From JALORV01 sp963769745 (GTDB lineage Bacteria > Pseudomonadota > Gammaproteobacteria > Burkholderiales > Burkholderiaceae_F), in NCBI GenBank assembly GCA_963769745.1, contig CAVYNB010000025.1, positions 1-64,000 of the forward strand: 64,000 nt of DNA, in the 5' to 3' direction. Positions 43,569 through 55,521 of the stretch are shown here, piece by piece. The notes beneath the pieces were generated by a model. That model was not told where the DNA came from. It did no database searches and saw only the letters and a program-made list of their open reading frames with translations. The position numbers and the translations under genes are program-made. Numbering within the stretch: the stretch's first letter is position 1; the number at the start of each line of letters is the position of its first letter.

Positions 43569-45233
43569 CTACAGCATCACGCGACGAAAGTCGGCGAGGA
43601 TCTGCGCCACCATCACATTGAAGCGCGCCGCGCCCGCTCCGTCGACGACGCGGTGATCCCACGACAGCGACAGCGGCAGGATGAGCCTCGGCACGAACTG
43701 CTTGCCGTCCCACACCGGCTTCATCGTCGAACGGCACACCCCGAGGATCGCGACTTCCGGCGCGTTGATGATCGGCGTGAATGACGTGCCACCGATCCCG
43801 CCCAGCGACGAGATCGAGAACGTACCGCCCTGCATGTCCGATGGTCCGAGCTTGCCATCGCGCGCCTTGGCCGCGAGCGCCGACGTTTCCTGCGCGATCT
43901 CGAACACGCCCTTCTTGTCGGCATCCTTCACGACCGGCACCACCAGACCCTGCGGCGTGTCGGCCGCGAAGCCGATGTGCCAGTAGTTCTTGCGGATGAT
44001 CGCGCCGCCCTCGGGGTCGATCGAGCTGTTGAAGTCCGGGAACTTCTTCAGCGCTGCCACGCAGGCCTTGATCAGGAAGGCGAGCATCGTCAGCTTGAGG
44101 CCGCTCTTCTCGTTTTCCTTGTTGAGCAGTACCCGGAACGCCTCGAGGTCGGTGATATCGGCGTCTTCCTGATTCGTGACGTGGGGAATCGTCACCCAGT
44201 TGCGCGACAGCGCCGGTCCGGAGATCCGGCGTATGCGCGACATCTCGACCCGCTCGATCGGACCGAACTTGGCGAAGTCCACCACCGGCCACGCCGGCAG
44301 GTTGAGTCCGAGTCCCGAGCCCGCAGCAACCGCTGGCGCAGCGGCCGGCCGGGCTCCACCCGCCATCACGCCCTTGACGTGGTCCCGGACGTCGTCGGTC
44401 GTGATGCGGCCCTTGGGCCCGCTGCCACGCACGTGGGTGAGCTCGACACCGAGTTCGCGCGCGAACTTGCGCACCGAGGGCGAGGCGTGCGGCTTGGCGC
44501 CGGCCGCCGGCCCGAGATCGAGCGGTTGCGGCCGCGCACCCATCTCGGTGGCGAACGCGGTCGACCGGGGCTCGGGCGCGGCCGACGACGCGACCGCTGT
44601 CGCCGGCGCAGCCGCTGCGGTCGGCGATGCTGCCGTCGCAGTGCCTGTGAGCACGAGGACCGGAGTGCCCTTCGACACCTTGTCGCCGATCTTCACGCGC
44701 AATTCCTTGACGACGCCCGCGGCTGACGACGGGATCTCCATCGAGGCCTTGTCGCTCTCGACCGTGATCAGCGACTGCTCCTGCGTCACCGAATCGCCGG
44801 GCTTGACCAGGATCTCGATCACCTCGACTTCCTTGAAGTCACCGATGTCAGGCACGACGACCTCGATCGGTCCGGCGGCGGGCGCGGGGGCAGGCGCGGC
44901 GGCAGCAGCGGGCGGGGGTGCCGCGGCGGGTTTCGCCGCTGTCTTGGGTGCGGGTGCCGGTGCCGGTGCCGGTGCCGGCGCTGCCGCTCCATCGCTGGCT
45001 TCGAGGACGAGCACAAGGCTGCCTTGCGCGACCTTGTCGCCGAGCTTCACCCGCAGCTCCTTGACGATGCCGGCCGCCGATGACGGAATCTCCATCGAGG
45101 CCTTGTCGCTCTCGACCGTGATCAGCGACTGTTCCTTGGCCACGGCATCACCGGGCTTGACCAGCACCTCGATCACCTCGACGTCCTTGAAGTCGCCGAT
45201 GTCGGGTACCTGAACTTCCACGCGCTGGCCCAT
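43569..45233 (-). CDS. aceF: Dihydrolipoyllysine acetyltransferase, PDH E2
   Basis: 554-residue core of pyruvate dehydrogenase that transfers acetyl groups from lipoamide to CoA. Two lipoyl domains carry Lys44 and Lys160 in ESDKAS. They are joined by Ala/Pro linkers to a peripheral-subunit-binding domain (SVRKFARELGVELTHVRGSGP, near 255-290). The C-terminal catalytic domain ends in SLSWDHRVVDGAGAARF with the active His. It follows aceE by 100 bases and precedes BPH. Confidence 0.96.
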   Translation of the reverse strand: MGQRVEVQVPDIGDFKDVEVIEVLVKPGDAVAKEQSLITVESDKASMEIPSSAAGIVKELRVKLGDKVAQGSLVLVLEASDGAAAPAPAPAPAPAPKTAAKPAAAPPPAAAAAPAPAPAAGPIEVVVPDIGDFKEVEVIEILVKPGDSVTQEQSLITVESDKASMEIPSSAAGVVKELRVKIGDKVSKGTPVLVLTGTATAASPTAAAAPATAVASSAAPEPRSTAFATEMGARPQPLDLGPAAGAKPHASPSVRKFARELGVELTHVRGSGPKGRITTDDVRDHVKGVMAGGARPAAAPAVAAGSGLGLNLPAWPVVDFAKFGPIERVEMSRIRRISGPALSRNWVTIPHVTNQEDADITDLEAFRVLLNKENEKSGLKLTMLAFLIKACVAALKKFPDFNSSIDPEGGAIIRKNYWHIGFAADTPQGLVVPVVKDADKKGVFEIAQETSALAAKARDGKLGPSDMQGGTFSISSLGGIGGTSFTPIINAPEVAILGVCRSTMKPVWDGKQFVPRLILPLSLSWDHRVVDGAGAARFNVMVAQILADFRRVML

Positions 45234-45332
45234 GTCGGTGGCCCTTTCGTTGGTGGTGTCCTTGCGCTGCGGGGCAGCGCGGATCGTCAGAGGCTCACTG
45301 CCCGCGCGCGATGGATCGTGCGCGGGCAGCGA

Positions 45333-48029
<2,697 letters not shown>

Positions 48030-48108
48030 CGTTGTCTCCTGATCGATGGGTCCAGCTCATCAAACCGAATGGCCCCGCGACATGGGCGCGGCCTTGTAGT
48101 GAAAGGCG

Positions 48109-48137
48109 ACGATAACAGCATCGCCAGAATCTTTCAA
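48109..48137 (-). promoter_or_regulatory. Sigma-70-type promoter of the PDH operon
   Basis: On the minus strand, TTGAAA (bases 48132-48137), a 17-base spacer, then TATCGT (48109-48114). It drives toward aceE, whose start is about 80 bases on. The region around it is AT-rich. Confidence 0.6.
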
Positions 48138-48259
48138 ATTATGGTGTTACATTTTGCTATACGGAATTCCCCTGACGTTCCCGCAGGCCCGGGAGAGCCT
48201 GCAAGCCCTCTCGATCATATGCGCGCCGGGATCCGATGGGATGATCCGACTTCGCGCCC

Positions 48260-50698
48260 GTGGACCCCATCCGTTCCCCTTCCTCCTCATCGCTTCCGCC
48301 CGACGCGGTCCTGCTCGCGTTCGATCGCATGGGGCGCGCGCACGCGCGCCGCGTCGATTTCACGCGCTTCGTTCCGCTGCTGGCAATTGCGCTCGTCGTA
48401 GCGCTCAGTGCCGGGCTCGCCTACCTGCTGGTGAACGAAGATCGCGCCCTGCAGCGCGATGCCTTGCATCGTGACACGGACACATTGGCCCAGTCACTAT
48501 CCCTGCGGCTCCAGGGAATCAGCGAAGCGACGAATGCACTGGCGCGCGAGGCCGCGACCGCGGATCGGGCGGAGCGCCGCTTCGTGGCGGCCGCGCGTGA
48601 AGCCATGGTCGTCAAATCGGAGATCGTCCACGTCGCGGTCGTCGACGATGCCGTGCGCGTCGTGTGGTCTGCCGCGTCTCCCGGCCCGCTCGGCGAATCC
48701 GTAAGAACCCCAAAGACGCAGCTGACGTCGGACCGACTTGTTGCCGCCATCAGCAATGCGCGCAATGCGCATTCGTCGTTTTTTTCGCCGGTCTATGACG
48801 ATCCCTCGGGCTCGGCCGGTCCGGACAATGGCGGCCCGTTCACCGACCTGGTCGCTCCGATCTTTGTCGAGGATCTGTATCGGGGCGCAGTGGTTGCCCG
48901 AGTGTCATTGCCGGAACTGCTGCGACGATCCGTCGCACCGGACGTGGCCATGCGCTACCGCGTCGCCCTGCTGAACGACGCCGGCGACGCAGTGGCCTCG
49001 ACCACGGCAAGCGAGACGCCGCGCGATGCCCTCGTCTATCAGGTGCCGATCTACCTGTTGCCGTACGGTGTCTCGCTGCAGGCATCGGCGTTTCGCGTGC
49101 GCTCGCCGTTGCTGGGCAATGCTCTCGCGTGGGTGGTCGCGGGCCTGACGATCGCCGTTCTGGTCACGCTCGTGGCACTGATGCGGCGCGACGCCAAGCA
49201 GGCGCGTGTAGAGCGCGCATTGCGCGCCGAAACGGCGTTCAGGCGTGCGATGGAAGATTCGCTGGCGACCGGCCTGGCCGTCATCGACCGTCATGGGGTC
49301 ATCCGGCACGTGAATGCAGCGTTCTGCCAAATGACGGGATGGGACTTACCCGACCTGGTCGGGCGCAGCGCCCCCTACCCGTACTGGCCGCCCGGCCAGT
49401 TTGCCGACCACCAGGCGACCCTGCGGGCGCTGCTCGAGGGCAAGGCGCCCTCCAGCGGCTTCGAGCTGAAGGTGCTGCGACGCGACGGCTCGCTCTTCGA
49501 TGCCCGGCTGTACGTGTCACCGCTGCTCTCGGACGATGGCGAACAGCTCGGCTGGATGACGGCCATGGCCGACATCACCGAACCCAAACGCATCAGCGAG
49601 CAGCTCGAGGCCGCGCACGAACGGTTCACCACGGTGCTGCAGTCGCTCGACGACGCCGTTTCTGTCGTCGCATCCGGAGTGTCGGGCTCACCGGATCCGG
49701 CTTCCGACGGGCTGCTCTTCGCCAACCGGGGCTACAAGAATCTCTATGGGTCGACCGCGCTGGGGCACCTGCGGCTGCAGTCGTCCCTCGCGGCCAACGG
49801 CAGCGCGCCCGCAGGCGAGGTCTTCGACAGCGAACTCAAGCGCTGGTTCGACGTGCGCACCCGCGAAGTGCGCTGGGTCGATGGCCGCGACGTGCGACTG
49901 CAGATCGCCACCGATGTCAGTGACCGCAAGGCCACGGAGGAAATCGTCCGGCAGCAGCAGGAGAAAGTGCAGCTGACATCGCGCCTGATGACGATGGGTG
50001 AAATGGCGTCATCGCTTGCGCACGAGCTCAATCAGCCGCTGACCGCGATCAGCAATTACAGCCTGGGCACCGTGTCGCGCCTGCGGGGCGGCAACGTCGT
50101 ACCGGCAGATCTGCTGCCAGCGCTGGAAAAGACGGCGGGCCAGGCACAGCGTGCCGGCAACATCATTCGCCGGATACGCGAGTTCGTGAAACGCGCGGAA
50201 CCGCGCCGACGCCCAACCCCGATATCGCGCATCATCGAGGACGCGATCGGGTTCGCCGAGATCGAGGCGGCCAAGAAGAAGATCGCGATTCGCACGCAGG
50301 TGCCGACGGATCTGCCGCCGCTCGATGTCGATCCGATCCTGGTCGAGCAGCTGCTGCTGAACCTCCTGAAGAACGCAGTCGATGCGTCGGACAACGCAGT
50401 CGTGCGCCGTATCGATGTCGTCGTCCGTCGACTCGACGACATGGCCGAGTTCACCGTCATCGACCGGGGCTGCGGCGTTCCCGTCGAGCATCGGGCGAGT
50501 CTTTTCCAGCCATTTTTCAGCACGAAGCCGGATGGCATGGGCATGGGCCTCAACATCTGCCGATCGATCGTCGAGTTCCATCAGGGCCGCCTGCAGCTCG
50601 AGGAAAACCCTGAGGGCGGAACGATCTTCCGCTTCACGCTGCCGCTTGCCGCACCCGAGACCGTCAACGAAAATGCACGGCACTCCGCAGAAAAGTGA
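48260..50698 (+). CDS. PAS-domain sensor histidine kinase (FixL/TodS-like)
   Basis: 812-residue membrane sensor kinase. Hydrophobic segments lie near residues 37-60 and 288-310, with a periplasmic sensor between them. A PAS domain (MEDSLATGLAVIDRHGVIRH to MADITEPKR) follows, then a second PAS-like segment. The dimerisation box is SLAHELNQPLTAI with phospho-acceptor His near 587. The ATPase domain shows N-box LLLNLLKNAVDAS, DRGCGV, and GMGLNICRSIVE. Starts at GTG, with the kinase stop overlapping the response regulator. It is divergent from aceE, so it may sense a cue linked to pyruvate, redox or oxygen (inference). Confidence 0.9.
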   Translation: MDPIRSPSSSSLPPDAVLLAFDRMGRAHARRVDFTRFVPLLAIALVVALSAGLAYLLVNEDRALQRDALHRDTDTLAQSLSLRLQGISEATNALAREAATADRAERRFVAAAREAMVVKSEIVHVAVVDDAVRVVWSAASPGPLGESVRTPKTQLTSDRLVAAISNARNAHSSFFSPVYDDPSGSAGPDNGGPFTDLVAPIFVEDLYRGAVVARVSLPELLRRSVAPDVAMRYRVALLNDAGDAVASTTASETPRDALVYQVPIYLLPYGVSLQASAFRVRSPLLGNALAWVVAGLTIAVLVTLVALMRRDAKQARVERALRAETAFRRAMEDSLATGLAVIDRHGVIRHVNAAFCQMTGWDLPDLVGRSAPYPYWPPGQFADHQATLRALLEGKAPSSGFELKVLRRDGSLFDARLYVSPLLSDDGEQLGWMTAMADITEPKRISEQLEAAHERFTTVLQSLDDAVSVVASGVSGSPDPASDGLLFANRGYKNLYGSTALGHLRLQSSLAANGSAPAGEVFDSELKRWFDVRTREVRWVDGRDVRLQIATDVSDRKATEEIVRQQQEKVQLTSRLMTMGEMASSLAHELNQPLTAISNYSLGTVSRLRGGNVVPADLLPALEKTAGQAQRAGNIIRRIREFVKRAEPRRRPTPISRIIEDAIGFAEIEAAKKKIAIRTQVPTDLPPLDVDPILVEQLLLNLLKNAVDASDNAVVRRIDVVVRRLDDMAEFTVIDRGCGVPVEHRASLFQPFFSTKPDGMGMGLNICRSIVEFHQGRLQLEENPEGGTIFRFTLPLAAPETVNENARHSAEK

Positions 50699-51330
50699 AC
50701 GACATGGATTCTGAAGATACCCTGGGCGTCGTCTACGTGATCGACGACGACGACGCCGTCAGGGATTCGCTGCAGTGGCTGCTCGAGGCCAGCCGTTACC
50801 GCGTGATCGGGTTCGACAGCGCCGAGAACTTCCTCGCCGGGCATGATCCGGCGGCAATTGCCGTGGCGATCATCGACGTGCGCATGCCGGGAATGAGCGG
50901 CCTCGAGCTGCAGGACGAACTGATTGCACGCAAGGTGACGTATCCCGTGATCTTCATCACCGGCCACGGCGATGTGCCGATGGCCGTGTCGACGATGAAA
51001 AAGGGCGCGGTGGATTTCATCGAGAAGCCGTTCGATCAGGACGCGCTCAAGGCATTGGTCGAACGGATGCTTGCCGACGCTCGCGCGCAGGCCTCCGAGA
51101 CCGAACGCCGCCGAATGAGCGAGGCGCTGATGGCCAGGCTCACCGCACGCGAGCAGCAGGTGCTCGAACGCATCGTCGCCGGTCGATTGAACAAGCAGAT
51201 CGCTGACGACCTCGGCATCTCGATCAAGACCGTGGAGGCGCATCGCGCCAACATCATGGACAAGCTCAATGCCAACACTGTCGCTGACCTGATGCGCACC
51301 GTGTTGGCGGGAGGCGGATTGCGGCAGTAG
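50695..51330 (+). CDS. FixJ/NarL-type response regulator
   Basis: 211-residue two-domain regulator. The receiver has acidic DDDD near residue 18, phospho-Asp61 in IIDVRMPGMSG, and Lys in FIEKPFDQ. The LuxR-type helix-turn-helix is LTAREQQVLERIVAGRLNKQIADDLGISIKTVEAHR. The GTG start overlaps the kinase stop, so the two form one operon. Likely targets include the divergent PDH operon. Confidence 0.93.
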   Translation: MNDMDSEDTLGVVYVIDDDDAVRDSLQWLLEASRYRVIGFDSAENFLAGHDPAAIAVAIIDVRMPGMSGLELQDELIARKVTYPVIFITGHGDVPMAVSTMKKGAVDFIEKPFDQDALKALVERMLADARAQASETERRRMSEALMARLTAREQQVLERIVAGRLNKQIADDLGISIKTVEAHRANIMDKLNANTVADLMRTVLAGGGLRQ

Positions 51331-51382
51331 GCAACAACGGCGCCGGTAAACTCCGCAGCTTTCCTCTGGAAGGCTCGCCGGC

Positions 51383-52246
51383 ATGACCGCGCGCATCATC
51401 GATGGCAAGGCCCTGGCGGCGTCCATCCGCAGCAGCCTCGCACCGCGGATAGAACGCGTCGCGGCCGCCGGACAGCGTCCCGGGCTCGCGGTGGTCCTGG
51501 TGGGCGACGACGCTGCCTCCGCCGTGTATGTCCGGAACAAGATCCAGGCCTGCCAGGACGTGGGCATCCGGTCGTTCGCCGACCGGCTTTCCGTCGAGAC
51601 GACGGAGCAGGCGCTGCTCGCGCGCATTGCCGAACTGAATGCCGACGACGCCGTGCACGGCATCCTGGTGCAGCTGCCCTTGCCGCGCCACATCGATGCA
51701 CAGAGGATTGTCGAGTCCATTGCCTTCGACAAGGACGTCGACGGCCTGCACGCGATGAATGCCGGGCTGACACTGATGGGCGTGCCGCACTTCCGCTCGT
51801 GCACGCCCTATGGCGTGATGAAGATGCTGGAGCACACCGGCGTGGCGATCGAGGGCGCCCATGCCGTCGTGCTCGGACGGTCGAACATGGTCGGCAAGCC
51901 GATGGCCATGTTGCTGCTCGCGGCCAATGCAACGGTGACGATGGCGCACAGCAAGACGCGCGACCTCGCAATCATCACGCGTCAGGCGGATATCCTCGTG
52001 GCCGCCGTCGGTCGACGCAATCTCGTCACCGCCGACATGGTGAAGCCCGGCGCAGTCGTCATCGACGTCGGCACCAACCGCACGCCGGAGGGCAAGCTCG
52101 CCGGCGATGTCGACTTCGGCGGCGTGCGCGATGTTGCCGGCTGGATTTCACCGGTTCCCGGCGGCGTCGGTCCGATGACAATCACGATGCTGCTCGTCAA
52201 TACGGTCGAGGCGGCCGAGCGGCGCGCGGGACTGTTGCAGCAGTAA
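51383..52246 (+). CDS. folD: Bifunctional methylene-THF dehydrogenase / methenyl-THF cyclohydrolase
   Basis: 287-residue one-carbon enzyme. It has the catalytic region SAVYVRNKIQACQDVGI (Tyr and Lys), the folate-site block GILVQLPLPRHID, the DKDVDG loop, and the NADP motif VVLGRSNMVGKPMAMLL. It ends PVPGGVGPMTITMLL. Intact and usual length; preceded by the response regulator after about 50 bases. Confidence 0.97.
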   Translation: MTARIIDGKALAASIRSSLAPRIERVAAAGQRPGLAVVLVGDDAASAVYVRNKIQACQDVGIRSFADRLSVETTEQALLARIAELNADDAVHGILVQLPLPRHIDAQRIVESIAFDKDVDGLHAMNAGLTLMGVPHFRSCTPYGVMKMLEHTGVAIEGAHAVVLGRSNMVGKPMAMLLLAANATVTMAHSKTRDLAIITRQADILVAAVGRRNLVTADMVKPGAVVIDVGTNRTPEGKLAGDVDFGGVRDVAGWISPVPGGVGPMTITMLLVNTVEAAERRAGLLQQ

Positions 52247-52291
52247 CGCAACAGGCCTCTCGCGCTGTCGGGCTCGACGGACCACTGAATC

Positions 52292-54340
52292 ATGACCATG
52301 GCCATTGCACCGGAAAACCCACTGCTCGACTTTGGCGGGCTCACCCGCTTCGACCTCATCCGGCCCGAACATGTCACGCCTGCGATCGACGTCCTGCTGG
52401 CCGCCGCGCGCAATGCAATCAGCGAGGCCGCGCGCGCCCAGCCGCCGGTGTCGTGGAAGACCGTCGTCGAACCGCTGGACGAGGTCACCGACCGGCTCGC
52501 GCGTGCCTGGGGCGCCGTGGCCCACATGAACGCTGTCGTCGACACTCCGGAACTGCGCGCGCAGTACAACGTCAACCTGCCACGCATCACGGCGTTCTGG
52601 ACGGAACTGTCGCAGAACGAGGCGCTCCACGCGCGCTTCAAGGAACTGGCCGCGCTCGACGACTTTGCACACTGGCCGGCCGCGCGTCGGCGTCTGATCG
52701 AGAACGAGTTGCGCGACTTCCGACTCGGGGGTGCCGAGCTCGCGGCCGAGCAGAAGCAGCGGTTCAGGGCCATCCGCGAACGTCAGTCGGAAATCTCGAC
52801 GCGGTTCGCCGAGAACGTACTCGATGCAACCAATGCATTCGCGCTCTACGTCACCGACCCTGCCGAGCTCGCCGGCGTGCCGGACGACGCCCTGCAGATG
52901 TTGCGCGAATCGGCCGGCGCCGAGGGCCGGTCGGGCTACAAGATCACGCTGCAATTCCCGAGCTATTCGGCGATCCTCGACTACGCCAGCGATCGCTCCC
53001 TGCGTGAGCGGCTCTACCACGCCTTTGTGACGCGCGCGTCGGATCACGGCAATCCGGACTGGAACAACGGCCCGTTGATGGTCGAGCTCGTGCGGCTGCG
53101 CGATGAACACGCGGGCCTGCTCGGCTACCCGCACTACGGCGACCTCTCGCTGGTCCCCAAGATGGCGGAGAACCCGGCCGACGTGCTGAAGTTCCTGCGC
53201 GATCTGGGGGCACGCGCGCGGCCGTATGCGCAGCGCGACATGGATGAGCTGCGTGACTTCGCCGCCCGCCATCTCGGTCTCGATGAACTGATGCCCTGGG
53301 ACTTCAGCTTCGCCAGCGAAAAGCTGCGCGAGGCGCGATATTCGTATTCGGACCAGGAGCTGAAGCTCTACTTCAGTGAGCCGCGCGTACTGGCCGGACT
53401 CTTCAAGGTGATCGAGACCCTGTTTGCCGTCGCGATCCGCGAGGAAGCGGCGCCGACCTGGCATCCTGAAGTGCGCTTTTATCGCATCGAGAATCTGCGC
53501 GGGGAGCTGGTCGGACAGTTCTACCTCGACCTGTACGCGCGCGAGCACAAGCAGGGCGGCGCGTGGCAGGACGATGCGCGCAGCCGCCGTGGCGGCCGGT
53601 CCGGGCTTTCATCGCCGGTTTCGTACCTGACCTGCAACTTTTCGCGACCGGTCGGCGGACGACCGGCGACGTTCAAGCACGACGAGGTGCTGACGCTGTT
53701 CCACGAGTTCGGACACGGCCTGCATCACATGCTGACGCAGATCGACGAGCCCGCGGTTTCGGGCATCCGCGGTGTCGAATGGGACGCGGTGGAGTTGCCC
53801 AGCCAGTTCATGGAGAACTTCGCCTGGGAATGGGAAGTGCTGCAGCTGCTGACGGAACACGTCGACACCGGAGAGCGACTGCCGCGGCCGCTGTACGAGC
53901 GCATGATCGCCGCCCGCAACTTCCAGACCGGTTACTACACCGTCCGCCAGCTCGAGTTCGCGCTGTTCGACATGCAGCTGCACTCCGGCACGATTCCGCG
54001 CACCGAGGCGGACATCCTCAAGCTGCTGGCCGAGGTCCGCCGGGAGGTCGCGGTGCTGGTTCCCCCCGAATACAACCGTTTTCCGCATGCTTTCTCGCAC
54101 ATCTTTGCGGGCGCTTACGCGGCAGGCTATTACAGCTACAAGTGGGCCGAGGTGCTGTCAGCCGACGCGTATGCGGCGTTCGAGGAAGCAGGCGTGCTGA
54201 ATCCGACCATCGGGCAGCGGTTTCGTGACGAAATCCTGGCCGTCGGCGGCAGCCGCCCGGCGATGCAGTCGTTCATCGCCTTCCGAGGCCGCAAACCGAC
54301 GATCGATGCACTGTTGCGGCACCACGGAATGATCAACTGA
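52292..54340 (+). CDS. prlC: Oligopeptidase A (M3 metallopeptidase)
   Basis: 682-residue zinc peptidase that degrades short peptides and signal-peptide fragments. The zinc motif HEFGHGLHH starts at His471, with the distal Glu in EWDAVELPSQFMENFAWE. The C-terminal VPPEYNRFPHAFSHIFAGAYAAGYYSYKWAEVL block is typical of the family. Cytosolic. It could also digest peptides brought in by the binding-protein array, but no direct link is seen. Confidence 0.95.
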   Translation: MTMAIAPENPLLDFGGLTRFDLIRPEHVTPAIDVLLAAARNAISEAARAQPPVSWKTVVEPLDEVTDRLARAWGAVAHMNAVVDTPELRAQYNVNLPRITAFWTELSQNEALHARFKELAALDDFAHWPAARRRLIENELRDFRLGGAELAAEQKQRFRAIRERQSEISTRFAENVLDATNAFALYVTDPAELAGVPDDALQMLRESAGAEGRSGYKITLQFPSYSAILDYASDRSLRERLYHAFVTRASDHGNPDWNNGPLMVELVRLRDEHAGLLGYPHYGDLSLVPKMAENPADVLKFLRDLGARARPYAQRDMDELRDFAARHLGLDELMPWDFSFASEKLREARYSYSDQELKLYFSEPRVLAGLFKVIETLFAVAIREEAAPTWHPEVRFYRIENLRGELVGQFYLDLYAREHKQGGAWQDDARSRRGGRSGLSSPVSYLTCNFSRPVGGRPATFKHDEVLTLFHEFGHGLHHMLTQIDEPAVSGIRGVEWDAVELPSQFMENFAWEWEVLQLLTEHVDTGERLPRPLYERMIAARNFQTGYYTVRQLEFALFDMQLHSGTIPRTEADILKLLAEVRREVAVLVPPEYNRFPHAFSHIFAGAYAAGYYSYKWAEVLSADAYAAFEEAGVLNPTIGQRFRDEILAVGGSRPAMQSFIAFRGRKPTIDALLRHHGMIN

Positions 54341-54349
54341 GAGGACACC

Positions 54350-54912
54350 ATGCAGGCTCGCTGGGCGGTCGCACTGATACTGCTTGCGATTGCCGGCGCT
54401 GCCGACGCGCAGTACCGCTGGCGCGATCCCAGTGGGCAAGTCAGTTACGGCGACATTCCGCCGACCGACTCTCGAGATGTTCAGCCGGTCAACCCGCGGG
54501 TGCCCGTCGCCAGGACCGATGGCAACACGACCCTGCCGTTCGAACTGCGTCGCGCAACGGCACATCATCCGGCCGTGCTCTACACCAGCAGCGACTGCAC
54601 GCCGTGCGACAACGCCCGTGCCTTCCTGCGCCAGCGCGGCATCCCGTTCTCCGAACGCACGATCGAGGCACCGGAGGACGTGGAGACGTTGCGCCGCCTG
54701 ACGGGCGTCGACAAGGTGCCGGTCCTGACGCTGGGACGCGAGCGCTTATGCCGGGTTCAACGGCGCCGAGTGGAATCGCGGTCTCGACTTCGGCCGGCTA
54801 TCCGACCCAGTCGCGACTGCCGCCGGGCTACTCCGCCGAGCCTCCGCAGCCGTTGATCGCGCGCGCGAGCGGCCTGGCCAACCGCGTCGGTCCCGCCGCT
54901 GCGGCGCGCTGA
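54350..54912 (+). pseudogene. DUF4124-glutaredoxin-like protein, copy 1 (two frameshifts)
   Basis: Signal peptide, a DUF4124 segment (YRWRDPSGQVSYGDIPP) and a glutaredoxin-like domain with SDCTPCDNARAFLRQRG. The frame holds to VPVLTLGRER. An extra T at about 54749 moves the frame to GFNGAEWNRGLD, and a second extra T at about 54789 moves it again to GYPTQSRLPPGYSAEPP. Both pieces align with the intact neighbour copy (FNPDDWNNGLD, then YPQTSMLP). Removing both bases gives about 186 residues, like the paralogue's 190. As written, the protein ends early with an Arg-rich tail. Confidence 0.8.
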
Positions 54913-54945
54913 TCACCGTAACTCCAAGCCGACGATCGCACCCAC

Positions 54946-55518
54946 ATGATCCTGACCACCCTGTATGCCAGTGTCCTTGTCATCGCCCTGCAGGCCCAGG
55001 TCGGTATGGCCGGCGAAACGCCAACGTCCGGATCACCCAAGGTGCTGTGGCGCTGGTCCGACTACCGCGCGCAGATCAACTACGGCGATCGCCCGCCGCC
55101 CGACGCACAGAACCTGCTGCGCATCGACCTGCTGACGATCGGCGAACAGACACAGTCGCTGCTGCCGTACCAGGTGCGTCGCGCCGCGTCGAACTTTCCG
55201 GTGATCCTGTTCACGGCGAAGAACTGTCCGCCGTGCGGGACAGCGCGCGACTTCCTGAACAAGCGAGGCGTGCCGTTTGCCGAGCGCACGATCGAGACCA
55301 GCGACGATGCGATGGAACTCAAGCGCCTCACCGGGGCCGAGGGCGTTCCGGTCGCGACGCTCGGATCGCAGCCACTCGTTGCCTTCAATCCGGACGACTG
55401 GAACAACGGGCTCGATGCGACGGGCTACCCCCAGACGTCGATGCTGCCTCGCCAGTTCAAGCAGGAACCCGCGCGTCCGCTGACGCAGAAGGCGGTCCCG
55501 CCACCCGCGGCACAATAG
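54946..55518 (+). CDS. DUF4124-glutaredoxin-like protein, copy 2
   Basis: 190-residue exported protein. It starts with a hydrophobic signal (TTLYASVLVIALQAQ), then a DUF4124 segment (LWRWSDYRAQINYGDRPPP), then a glutaredoxin fold with redox pair NCPPC and EGVPVATLGSQP. It may act in periplasmic thiol exchange; partner unknown. It is a tandem duplicate of copy 1 and is intact. Confidence 0.85.
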   Translation: MILTTLYASVLVIALQAQVGMAGETPTSGSPKVLWRWSDYRAQINYGDRPPPDAQNLLRIDLLTIGEQTQSLLPYQVRRAASNFPVILFTAKNCPPCGTARDFLNKRGVPFAERTIETSDDAMELKRLTGAEGVPVATLGSQPLVAFNPDDWNNGLDATGYPQTSMLPRQFKQEPARPLTQKAVPPPAAQ

Positions 55519-55521
55519 GGG

